Below the pieces are notes generated by a model, which saw only the letters and a list, made by a program, of their open reading frames with translations, searched no databases and was not told the DNA's origin. Positions 1 through 6,528 of a stretch of DNA of 11,241 bases are shown here, one piece after another. Made by a program: the position numbers and the translations under genes. Position 1 is the first letter of the stretch; the number at the start of each line of letters is the position of its first letter. The stretch is from an uncultured Clostridia bacterium (GTDB lineage: Bacteria > Bacillota > Clostridia > Christensenellales > Borkfalkiaceae): contig CAKQKA010000058.1 in the NCBI GenBank assembly GCA_934247855.1, positions 1 through 11,241 of the forward strand, in the 5' to 3' direction.

Positions 1-655
1 AAAAATGCCCTTTGTCCGTTTGCGTAAACAAGAAAGTCGAACCTATCGTTTCGTTGCAAATTTTCCTGAAAGTTTCCGCCTCTTCGTCAAAATGCTTAAA
101 ATCGATTTTGCGAATGGTTACGGAAGAATTACGCTCGGGCAGTTCTTTCAGCACGGCTGACGGGCTGTTCGAGAACGCAAACAGTTCGTGCTTGACGTAA
201 TTTCTAAAATATCGGGCGTAATAAGGCTTGGAATAGGTCGAATCGAACGTGTTCGGTCGGTTCATATCCTCGGCTAAACCCACTCCGTAACTCAAATGCC
301 CGTTCAACCCGATAATAATTCTGCGCAACCCGTTTTTAAGCGCGAAATCTTTGACGAAACTCATAAAAAATTCCACTTCGTCAAATGCGTTTTCGACGGC
401 TTCAAAAAAAGACACCTGCAAAAAGTCGTCTTTCGGGTTGCGTATCAGCAAGGCTTCGACTACGATTTTTTCGTTTTCTATGCCCATAGCGGGGCATACG
501 TCGAGCGTTTTTGCGAACGCCGTTTCCTTATTCAGGAGCATTTCAAAAGTAAATTCCGCGGTCGAAACATAGAACGGATCGCCCATATACAACCTTTTTC
601 TGAAATCGGTAAAAGCCTTTTTCTCTCTATCGGTTTTTACAAGCAATACTTGCAT
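1..655 (-). CDS. YghO-like GNAT-fold protein (3' end outside window)
   Basis: This open frame runs from ATG at 655 to the window edge with no stop, giving 218 residues of an incomplete protein. The N-terminal part (residues 1-70) has a short beta strand, then an RLYMGDPFYV segment. Residues 82-130 contain a FFEAVENAFDEVEFF stretch, a helix, and a GLRRIIIGLNGHLSYGVGL segment. A YYARYFRNYVKHELFAFS stretch follows at 145-162. The order and character of these segments recall uncharacterised YghO-like acetyltransferase-fold proteins, some annotated as dATP pyrophosphohydrolase. That is recognition by pattern, not by search, and the substrate is unknown. The start is supported by a GGTGA ribosome site and by the 1-nt TAATG overlap with the stop of the upstream acetyltransferase, which indicates translational coupling. 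The C-terminal domain cannot be seen. Confidence 0.7.
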   Translation of the reverse strand, partial: MQVLLVKTDREKKAFTDFRKRLYMGDPFYVSTAEFTFEMLLNKETAFAKTLDVCPAMGIENEKIVVEALLIRNPKDDFLQVSFFEAVENAFDEVEFFMSFVKDFALKNGLRRIIIGLNGHLSYGVGLAEDMNRPNTFDSTYSKPYYARYFRNYVKHELFAFSNSPSAVLKELPERNSSVTIRKIDFKHFDEEAETFRKICNETIGSTFLFTQTDKGHF

Positions 656-1131
656 TATAAATCACCTTTTTCCCTGCACGGAAGAAAATCAAAATATACT
701 CTGCCCGTTTCTGTCGTTGCGCCGATTTTTTTATAAAACGCAATCGCAGCCTCATTCCAGTCAAGACAACTCCATTCAAGCCGCGAATAGCCCTCTTCTT
801 TAATAATTTCAGTGAGTTTGAAAAAGAATTGCTTGCCGAATCCCATATGGCGGTATTCGGGTTTTATGAACAAATCTTCAATATGAACGTTGGCTTTAGC
901 CGCAAACGAGCCGAATACCGGATAATATATAGCATAACCGACGGGTTGCCCGTCAAACTCGGCAATCAAAACGGTTGCAACCTTTTTATCGAAAATCCAG
1001 AATTTCAGCATTTCTTCCGTTCCCGTCATATCCTGCGGACGTTTTTCGTAAAGCGCCAAGCCGTTTATCAATTCGTAAATCAAATGTAAATCTTTTTCGT
1101 TTGTTCTTCTTATAGTCAAATTATTTTTCAT
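655..1131 (-). CDS. GNAT N-acetyltransferase, diamine/thialysine (SSAT-like) type
   Basis: A 158-residue single-domain acetyltransferase that should transfer an acetyl group from acetyl-CoA to a primary amine. GNAT motif A is clear at residues 84-106 (IEDLFIKPEYRHMGFGK, with the R-x-x-G-x-G CoA pyrophosphate loop at 94-99). Motif B is at 118-138 (RLEWSCLDWNEAAIAFY, then KKIGA). The combination of EDLF, LDWN and FYKKIGA is typical of the spermidine/spermine and thialysine N-acetyltransferase branch, so a polyamine, diamine or lysine-analogue substrate is likely but not proved. Length matches the family. The ATG at 1131 follows a GGGAG ribosome site by about six bases. It is the first gene of a two-gene unit, with a sigma-A-type promoter about 35 bases upstream, and its stop overlaps the next start (TAATG). 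Confidence 0.9.
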   Translation of the reverse strand: MKNNLTIRRTNEKDLHLIYELINGLALYEKRPQDMTGTEEMLKFWIFDKKVATVLIAEFDGQPVGYAIYYPVFGSFAAKANVHIEDLFIKPEYRHMGFGKQFFFKLTEIIKEEGYSRLEWSCLDWNEAAIAFYKKIGATTETGRVYFDFLPCREKGDL

Positions 1132-1163
1132 TTCTGCTCCCGTAAAAACTTACCGTCAAAGTT

Positions 1164-1192
1164 ATTGTAGCACTATTGTTTTAATTAGTCAA
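1164..1192 (-). promoter_or_regulatory. Sigma-A-type promoter of the acetyltransferase unit
   Basis: Minus-strand TTGACT (1192-1187), a 17-nt spacer and TACAAT (1169-1164) match the housekeeping consensus closely. Transcription should start near 1157, giving a leader of about 25 nt. The same hexamers with a similar spacer occur at 6312-6284. Confidence 0.8.
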
Positions 1193-1226
1193 TCTCGAAA
1201 AGCACATGCATTTGTAATTCATTGAT

Positions 1227-1302
1227 TTTAAAACGCTATGCGTCCACAAAATATAAGATAATCGACTTATAGATGGGTTTTTGTTATATCGCAGCGTTTA
1301 AA
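1227..1302 (-). repeat. Palindromic intergenic element, copy 1
   Basis: Outer imperfect arms TTTAAAACGCT (1227-1237) and AGCGTTTAAA (1293-1302), one bulged base, enclose an inner 6-bp inverted repeat TATAAG/CTTATA (1252-1257 and 1266-1271) with an 8-nt loop. The core is nearly identical to the element at 6361-6423. It lies between the terminator of the upstream operon and the acetyltransferase promoter. Function unknown; it could be a REP/MITE-like repeat or a regulatory site. Confidence 0.6.
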
Positions 1303-1343
1303 CCGGCTTATCCCGAGCACTGGGTTTTGCCCGAACGCGCCCG

Positions 1344-1385
1344 AAAAAACGAAAGAGAGCCTGACAGCCGTCAAACCCTCTTTCG
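1344..1385 (-). terminator. Rho-independent terminator of the sigma operon
   Basis: On the minus strand CGAAAGAG and CTCTTTCG form an 8-bp outer stem. It continues through G-U-containing pairs into TGAC/GTCA with a GGCT loop, about 16 pairs in all, and is followed by six T. It lies about 90 nt after the stop of the RsgI-like gene and before the acetyltransferase promoter. Confidence 0.88.
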
Positions 1386-1473
1386 CATCTTGTTATTTTT
1401 TTAGCGATTTTTTATGCCTTTTATTGCAACGATAAAATAAACTTATTTTTATAACCGCTTATCACGCAACCTG

Positions 1474-3243
1474 CTACGTGCGGAAATCCTGCAGCGAATC
1501 CTGCGTTTTATAAAGAATTTTGCCGTTTGTCACGTCGATGCGGTAAGTCCATTGCGTTTGTCTGTCATTGAACACGAAACAGAAATACGGCGTTCCGACT
1601 TCCGTCTCAACCAACTCTTCTGTCGTAAAAACAATCTTTCCGTCGCTCATAACGCCGGAATCCCGCACCGCGATCTCCCTTGCTTTTCCGATGTAAAGAT
1701 ATTTACCGATAAAAACCGCTTCGCCCGATTTTGCGTCGATTTTGTAAACGAATTGGCGTTTTTCGGTATAAAACTCGAGTATCCAGCAAGGACGATCGTC
1801 GATACTGCGGTTTAACTCCTCTTTCGTAAAGGTCGCCTCGCCCGCGTCCGCAATAGCGGCGTCGTTTAAAGCGATTTCCCTTGCTCTCTGCAACGGGATG
1901 AAAAGCGTTGACTCGCTTTTTTCAAGTATGCCGCCGCTTATTGCATCGATACGATAAGTCCACTGCGTGGTCGCGTTATTGAACACGAAGTAGAAATACG
2001 GGGTTTTGATGCCGCCTCCTGCATATTCTTCTACGGTGAACGAAATTTTTTCGATTTCCGCAAACACCCCGGCGTCTGTCAGGGCGATTTCCTTTGCTTT
2101 TCTTATATCGATATGGTAATCCGCCAGGATTATTTCGCCCGTTTTTGCGTCGATTTTATAAGCATACTGAAATTCTGCCGTGTAAAACTCCAGAATCCAG
2201 CACGGACGACCTTGATTACGGCTCAGCTCTTCCCTGGTAAACACGACTTTTACCGCGCCGCCCTGATTATCGATACCCGAATGTTTTAAAGCAATGGCTT
2301 TTGCTTCTTCCAGAGATATGAACAACGCGACTTCGTTCTTTTCGAGTATGTCGCCGTTTATTGCGTTTATGAGGTAAGTCCACCGCGTTTGTTTGTCGTT
2401 GAATACAAGACGATAATGCGGATTGTCGGTACCTCCGTCGATAAGTCTTGCCTCGGTAAAATCAACTCTTGTCGACAAGCCGACGTCTTTTAACGCGGTT
2501 TCTTTTGCGCTGAGTATACCTATGTAATCGGAATCGACAACGACCGAACTGACCTCTTTTTGCAGTCCCACAAGTTCGTCAAGCGGTAAATTTACTATAT
2601 CTTCTACGGGTAAATCGCTGTTTTTCGCAGCGTCTCCGACAAGTTTTGCCTTTCCTTGCGAAATGCCGTATTTTTCCGCAAGAGCGGCTGTTTCGGCATC
2701 GTCCGTTTCGACGGCGTAAACCACGGTATGAACGGATTTTGATTTTTCGAGCGTCCGGCGCACATCCTCAGCTACGGTTTCTTTCAACCCTGCGTTTTCG
2801 CTAAGTTTTTTATCGAAAGAAATCAGAACCGTATCGTTGCCGTCCATATAACCGACGGCTTTATATGCGGCAACGGTGAGAGCCACGGCGGTTTTAAGAC
2901 TTTGTCCTTTCAACTCAACTTCTTCCAGCGAGTATTCCGCATCGTCGTTCAGAAAACGAACGGATTTGACTTTACCGTTGCGGGTAATTAAATACTCGAC
3001 TCCCGGGTTGATTTCCATAGTCATTCTTCCCGCCTCGGCGTTTCCGACCGCAAAGGGAACAGCCACGCCTGTGCATAACAACAGAAATACGCATGCCGCC
3101 ACCGCCGCAACCCGACGCAAAAACCGCTTTTGCCTGACTCGAATTTGTTTTTTTGCGGACGCAATCGCTTTATCTTCAAATGCGTCCGCAATCAGTTTTT
3201 CGTCAATCTGACCGATTGCGTTCAACAATCTTTCTTTTTTCAT
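1474..3243 (-). CDS. RsgI-like membrane anti-sigma factor with five PepSY-like repeats
   Basis: A 589-residue single-pass membrane protein, probably the anti-sigma factor for the sigma gene two positions upstream. Residues 1-42 are a short basic cytoplasmic tail (LLNAIGQIDEKLI) of a kind common in proteins encoded beside clostridial ECF sigma factors. A hydrophobic helix spans about 43-66. Residues 72-145 (MTMEINPGVEYLI, VRFLNDD, LKGQSL, DTVLISF) resemble the extracellular middle domain of RsgI, with Asn79-Pro80 at the place where C. thermocellum RsgI has been reported to cleave itself. From about 240 to the end are five roughly 68-residue PepSY-like repeats of two alternating types: one with TPYFYFVFN..WTYRIDA, the other with RPCWILEFYT..YKIDAKTGE. 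Start: ATG 3243 after GGGGGAGG, with a rather long spacing of about 13 nt. It may be co-transcribed with the lipoprotein gene 141 nt upstream. The sensing ligand is unknown. Confidence 0.8.
   Translation of the reverse strand: MKKERLLNAIGQIDEKLIADAFEDKAIASAKKQIRVRQKRFLRRVAAVAACVFLLLCTGVAVPFAVGNAEAGRMTMEINPGVEYLITRNGKVKSVRFLNDDAEYSLEEVELKGQSLKTAVALTVAAYKAVGYMDGNDTVLISFDKKLSENAGLKETVAEDVRRTLEKSKSVHTVVYAVETDDAETAALAEKYGISQGKAKLVGDAAKNSDLPVEDIVNLPLDELVGLQKEVSSVVVDSDYIGILSAKETALKDVGLSTRVDFTEARLIDGGTDNPHYRLVFNDKQTRWTYLINAINGDILEKNEVALFISLEEAKAIALKHSGIDNQGGAVKVVFTREELSRNQGRPCWILEFYTAEFQYAYKIDAKTGEIILADYHIDIRKAKEIALTDAGVFAEIEKISFTVEEYAGGGIKTPYFYFVFNNATTQWTYRIDAISGGILEKSESTLFIPLQRAREIALNDAAIADAGEATFTKEELNRSIDDRPCWILEFYTEKRQFVYKIDAKSGEAVFIGKYLYIGKAREIAVRDSGVMSDGKIVFTTEELVETEVGTPYFCFVFNDRQTQWTYRIDVTNGKILYKTQDSLQDFRT
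1857..2360 (-). repeat. 504-bp perfect direct repeat, copy in the membrane protein gene
   Basis: Every base from 1857 to 2360 equals 4176 to 4679 (offset 2319, a multiple of three). The copy covers about two PepSY-like repeats (around residues 295-462 of the protein). Similarity continues leftward to about 1783 with scattered mismatches, and falls off at once beyond 2360. Confidence 0.97.
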
Positions 3244-3384
3244 ATATCCGATCTATCCTCCCCCGCGAAAGGCGCAGAACGCAAGGAAACGAAAAGATTT
3301 TTTCGCCGAACACTTTTATAGTGTTTTTTTGCCTTTAATAGCTGCCGTCTTTTTGTTTGGCTTTTCCAAAATTCAAACCGCAGA

Positions 3385-5469
3385 CTATAAACCCGCTTTA
3401 TTCAGCTTTTCTTTTTCCGAAAACTGAATTTCTCCTCTTGTCGCGTCGATACGGTAAGTCCACCGTGTTTCGTCATCGTTGAAGACGAACAGATAGTACG
3501 GAGTTTTGATACCGCCGTCAATCAATTCTTCCACAGTGAATTCAACCCTTGCGGTATCTTCGCCCACGGCGTCTTTCAAAGCGACTTCCCTTGCTATTTC
3601 GATGTAAATATATCTGCGGCTAAAAATCACCTCGCCGGTTTTCGCGTCAACCTTGTAGCTGAATTGATACTTTTCGATGTAAAACTCCAGAACCCAGCAC
3701 GGACGCCCGGAATTACGGCTCAGCACTTCCAGGGTAAATACGACTTCTACGCCGTCGGGGATTTCCGCATCTGCCAAAGCTATCTCTTTTGCCCTTTCCA
3801 AAGAAATCATCATAACTTCTTTGTCGCGGAAGATCACGCTTCCGTTTGTAGCGTCTATGCGATAAATCCACTGCGTGCGACCGTCGTTGAACTCGAACAG
3901 GTAATTCGGGGTTTTTATGCCTCCGTCAACTAATTTTTCAACTGTGAAAACAACTTTGTTCCCGACGGGAATCCCGGCGTCTTCCAAAGCTATCTCTTTT
4001 GCCCGCGACATACTTATGTAGCGGGTACTGAAAACTATCTCGCCGATTTCGGCATCGATTCTGTAACCGAATTGATATTTTTCGGTATAAAACTCAAGCA
4101 CCCAGCAAGGACGATCGTCGATACTGCGGTTTAACTCCTCTTTCGTAAAGGTCGCTTCGCTTACGTCCGTAATACCGGCGTCGTTTAAAGCGATTTCCCT
4201 TGCTCTCTGCAACGGGATGAAAAGCGTTGACTCGCTTTTTTCAAGTATGCCGCCGCTTATTGCATCGATACGATAAGTCCACTGCGTGGTCGCGTTATTG
4301 AACACGAAGTAGAAATACGGGGTTTTGATGCCGCCTCCTGCATATTCTTCTACGGTGAACGAAATTTTTTCGATTTCCGCAAACACCCCGGCGTCTGTCA
4401 GGGCGATTTCCTTTGCTTTTCTTATATCGATATGGTAATCCGCCAGGATTATTTCGCCCGTTTTTGCGTCGATTTTATAAGCATACTGAAATTCTGCCGT
4501 GTAAAACTCCAGAATCCAGCACGGACGACCTTGATTACGGCTCAGCTCTTCCCTGGTAAACACGACTTTTACCGCGCCGCCCTGATTATCGATACCCGAA
4601 TGTTTTAAAGCAATGGCTTTTGCTTCTTCCAGAGATATGAACAACGCGACTTCGTTCTTTTCGAGTATGTCGCCGTTTACTGCGTTTATGAGGTAAGTCC
4701 ATTGCGTATGTTTGTCGTTGAATACAAGACGATAGTAAGGATATTTTACGCCGTTATCGATAAGTCTTGCCTCGGTAAACTCAACTCTCGTCAATACTCC
4801 GGCGTCTGCCAGCGCTATTGCTTTCGCTTTGAGAATACCTATATATTTGGAATCGATAATGGTGGAATCGATATCTTTCTGCAAGGCGATAATTTCGTCA
4901 AGCGGTAAATTTACGATATCTTCCACGAGCAAATCGCTGTTTGCCGCCGCGTCGGCGACCAGTTTTGCCTTTCCTTGCGAAATACCGTGTTTTTCCGCCA
5001 AAGCAGCCGTTTTGGCATCGCCCGTTTCGGCAACGCAAACCATACTGTGAACGGATTTCGATTTTTCGAAAGTGCGGAACAACTCATTCGATACAACCTC
5101 TTTAAGTTTTGCGTTTTCGCTAAGTTTCTTATCGAAAGAAATCAGAACCGTATCGTTTCTTTCCATATAGCCGATGGTTTTGTACGCGGCAATGGTAAGA
5201 GCCACGGCGGTTTTAAGACTTTGCCCCTTCAATTCGACTTCCTCGAGCGCGCCTTTTGCGTCGTCGTTCAGAAAACGAACGCTTTTTACGTTAATGTTCC
5301 CGGTAATTACGTACTCGACTCCCGGATTGATTTCCATAGTTACCTTTCCCGCTTCCGCCTCCGTGTTGTTACAACCGGCAAGCGGAATCGCGATACAGAT
5401 GCCAAGTGCCATAATAAGGCAGGTTGCCAGTGCCGAAATCGGTTTGAACTTAATACCTTGTTGTTTCAT
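3385..5469 (-). CDS. RsgI-like PepSY-repeat lipoprotein
   Basis: A 694-residue predicted lipoprotein. Residues 1-33 form a signal peptide ending in the lipobox L-A-G-C, with Cys33 as the lipidated residue. It has no cytoplasmic anti-sigma segment. Residues 41-115 (VTMEINPGVEYVI, VRFLNDD, LKGQSLKTAVALT, DTVLISFDKKL) are the same RsgI-like domain found in the downstream paralogue, with Asn48-Pro49 conserved. From about 209 to 690 there are seven PepSY-like repeats in strict alternation of a WTYRIDA type and a CWILEFYT type, two more than in the paralogue. The start ATG at 5469 overlaps the sigma stop (ATGA) and is preceded by AAGGAGG about 10 nt away, so it is translationally coupled to the sigma gene. 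PepSY domains are associated with protease inhibition and envelope sensing. Here a co-sensor, decoy or ligand-binding partner of the anti-sigma factor is an inference. Confidence 0.8.
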   Translation of the reverse strand: MKQQGIKFKPISALATCLIMALGICIAIPLAGCNNTEAEAGKVTMEINPGVEYVITGNINVKSVRFLNDDAKGALEEVELKGQSLKTAVALTIAAYKTIGYMERNDTVLISFDKKLSENAKLKEVVSNELFRTFEKSKSVHSMVCVAETGDAKTAALAEKHGISQGKAKLVADAAANSDLLVEDIVNLPLDEIIALQKDIDSTIIDSKYIGILKAKAIALADAGVLTRVEFTEARLIDNGVKYPYYRLVFNDKHTQWTYLINAVNGDILEKNEVALFISLEEAKAIALKHSGIDNQGGAVKVVFTREELSRNQGRPCWILEFYTAEFQYAYKIDAKTGEIILADYHIDIRKAKEIALTDAGVFAEIEKISFTVEEYAGGGIKTPYFYFVFNNATTQWTYRIDAISGGILEKSESTLFIPLQRAREIALNDAGITDVSEATFTKEELNRSIDDRPCWVLEFYTEKYQFGYRIDAEIGEIVFSTRYISMSRAKEIALEDAGIPVGNKVVFTVEKLVDGGIKTPNYLFEFNDGRTQWIYRIDATNGSVIFRDKEVMMISLERAKEIALADAEIPDGVEVVFTLEVLSRNSGRPCWVLEFYIEKYQFSYKVDAKTGEVIFSRRYIYIEIAREVALKDAVGEDTARVEFTVEELIDGGIKTPYYLFVFNDDETRWTYRIDATRGEIQFSEKEKLNKAGL
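4176..4679 (-). repeat. 504-bp perfect direct repeat, copy in the lipoprotein gene
   Basis: Identical to 1857-2360 base for base. The first difference on the right is C at 4680 against T at 2361, and on the left C at 4175 against G at 1856. It encodes the second and third PepSY-like repeats and the flanks of the neighbouring ones. Such identity amid diverged flanks points to recent gene conversion or segmental duplication. Confidence 0.97.
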
Positions 5470-6026
5470 AGATAAAATTCCTCCTTTTCGAGAATTTTTT
5501 TAAGTTCGTTGCGCATACGGAACAATATCGCCTTCACTTTGCTTTCTCTCTCGCCGTACATATCCGCTATATCACGTATCGAATACAGGTACCAGTATCT
5601 GAGAACGAAAATATTGCGTTTCGTTTTTGCCTGGGCATACAAAAAACGATTTATTACGGACACCAATAACGCTTCTTCCACAATTTGCTCTACGCCTTTA
5701 ATGTCGGGAATGCAGTTTTCCAACTCGGACAAAGCGATTTCGACCTGTCCTCCCCCGCGCTTTGCGGCTTTGTTGTGCTTGTAGCGGTTCAAAGCGAGAT
5801 TGCGAGTGATTCTTCCGAGAAAAGCGGTCAATCTGTTCGGCCTTTGCGGAGGAATACTGTTCCACGCGCCCAAATATGTATCGTTGACACATTCTTCCGC
5901 ATCAAAATAGTCATACAAAATATTATAGGCGATAGTGTGACAATAACTTCCGTACTTTTCAGCCGTTGCAGATATAGCGCGTTCCTGTTTTGCCCAATAC
6001 AAAGCAATGATTTCCTGATCGTTCAT
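5466..6026 (-). CDS. ECF-type RNA polymerase sigma factor
   Basis: A 186-residue sigma-70 family protein of the short extracytoplasmic-function class, which directs RNA polymerase to a small set of promoters. Region 2 covers about residues 20-90 (YFDAEECVNDTYLGAWNSIPP, then LGRITRNLALNRYKHNKAAKR) and is characteristic of clostridial ECF factors. Region 4, with its helix-turn-helix, is at about 135-182 (FVLRYWYLYSIRDIADMYG, then VKAILFRMRNELKKIL). There is no extra C-terminal SigI domain. The ATG at 6026 is preferred because AAAGGAAA lies just upstream. A longer in-frame GTG start at 6059 has no good ribosome site. It is the first gene of the operon and overlaps the lipoprotein gene by 4 nt. 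The downstream RsgI-like protein is the likely anti-sigma partner. The leader is about 250 nt long and structured. Confidence 0.92.
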   Translation of the reverse strand: MNDQEIIALYWAKQERAISATAEKYGSYCHTIAYNILYDYFDAEECVNDTYLGAWNSIPPQRPNRLTAFLGRITRNLALNRYKHNKAAKRGGGQVEIALSELENCIPDIKGVEQIVEEALLVSVINRFLYAQAKTKRNIFVLRYWYLYSIRDIADMYGERESKVKAILFRMRNELKKILEKEEFYL

Positions 6027-6030
6027 AACG

Positions 6031-6038
6031 TTTCCTTT
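6031..6038 (-). promoter_or_regulatory. Ribosome binding site fixing the sigma factor start
   Basis: AAAGGAAA on the minus strand, a few bases before ATG 6026. It favours this start over the in-frame GTG at 6059. Confidence 0.7.
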
Positions 6039-6168
6039 AGTTGTGCAACGTCCTTTCACCTATATAGACAACAAAAAATTCGTCTCGTTGCGTAAAGATG
6101 AAAAAAATTTATAAAAAATTACAGTCGACCCCGGACAGTCTTAATCGGGCAAGCGATTACAGTGCAGG

Positions 6169-6217
6169 CGGGACTGCCTGTTTTTCCGCCGCGATGCGCA
6201 GTCCCGGCACGCGGCGG
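6169..6217 (-). other. Interlocked GC-rich stems in the sigma operon leader (candidate RNA pseudoknot)
   Basis: In the transcribed strand, CCGCCGCG (6217-6210) pairs with CGCGGCGG (6193-6186), 8 bp. CGGGACTGC (6206-6198) pairs with GCAGTCCCG (6177-6169), 9 bp. The arms interleave as S1, S2, S1', S2', which is H-type pseudoknot order, with loops of 3 nt, 4 nt and an A-rich 8 nt (AAAAACAG). Both stems are perfect. They could form together or as alternatives. No known riboswitch class was recognised. Confidence 0.5.
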
Positions 6218-6283
6218 TTTAACCGTATTGAGTGCGGATATACTATTTTTATCGCTGCTTAATTAAAAAATATCCTCGCCGTT

Positions 6284-6312
6284 ATTGTATCATTATTCTT
6301 TCGATTAGTCAA
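6284..6312 (-). promoter_or_regulatory. Sigma-A-type promoter of the sigma/PepSY operon
   Basis: TTGACT (6312-6307), a 17-nt spacer and TACAAT (6289-6284) on the minus strand. Transcription from about 6277 would give a 5' leader of some 250 nt. The promoter closely resembles the one at 1192-1164, including bases of the spacer. An additional promoter recognised by the ECF factor itself nearer the gene is possible but was not identified. Confidence 0.75.
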
Positions 6313-6360
6313 TTATAAAAGCAGTATATATCCGTAAATATATCCGCAATGCAATGATCT

Positions 6361-6423
6361 TAAAACGCTATGCGCCCATAAAATATAAGATAATCGACTT
6401 ATAGACGAGTTTTTGCGGTTTTA
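6361..6423 (-). repeat. Palindromic intergenic element, copy 2
   Basis: Outer arms TAAAACGC (6361-6368) and GCGGTTTTA (6415-6423), one bulged base, enclose TATAAG/CTTATA (6384-6389 and 6398-6403) with the same 8-nt loop as copy 1. About 50 bases match copy 1 with only a few changes. It lies upstream of the sigma operon promoter, in the same arrangement as copy 1. Confidence 0.6.
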
Positions 6424-6446
6424 CAATAATTTTCTTCAATACAAGT

Positions 6447-6491
6447 AAAAAACCCGCCGAAAGACGAGATAATCGACCTATAGGCGGGTTT
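6447..6491 (-). terminator. Rho-independent terminator of the TetR-LRR unit
   Basis: Minus-strand AAACCCGCC (6491-6483) and GGCGGGTTT (6458-6450) form a 9-bp stem with a 24-nt loop, and a run of T follows to 6447. The loop holds a CTATAGGTCGATTATCT segment that is almost the same as the core of the two palindromic elements. It lies about 40 nt past the LRR gene stop. Confidence 0.8.
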
Positions 6492-6528
6492 CGTGTTTTA
6501 TTAACGCTTAAATGCGCTTTTTGTTGTT

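Noticed and set aside
296..736. 146-residue plus-strand open frame at the left end
   Set aside because: It lies opposite the 3'-truncated YghO-like gene and the end of the acetyltransferase, both of which have better coding evidence and coupled starts.
1227..1302. CRISPR repeat or classical insertion-sequence end
   Set aside because: Only two full copies, about 5 kb apart, with no spacers and no transposase nearby.
3309..3330. Stem AACACT/AGTGTT followed by a T-run, between the two PepSY genes
   Set aside because: The T-run follows the stem only on the plus strand, where no gene is present. On the transcribed minus strand the stem is followed by CGGCG, so it would not terminate the operon.
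4975..5475. 166-residue plus-strand open frame opposite the lipoprotein gene
   Set aside because: A shadow of the minus-strand gene. No promoter, ribosome site or recognisable domain.
6027..6059. Eleven-residue longer sigma factor from an in-frame GTG at 6059
   Set aside because: No ribosome site precedes the GTG, whereas AAAGGAAA is well placed before ATG 6026, and the added residues are not sigma-like.
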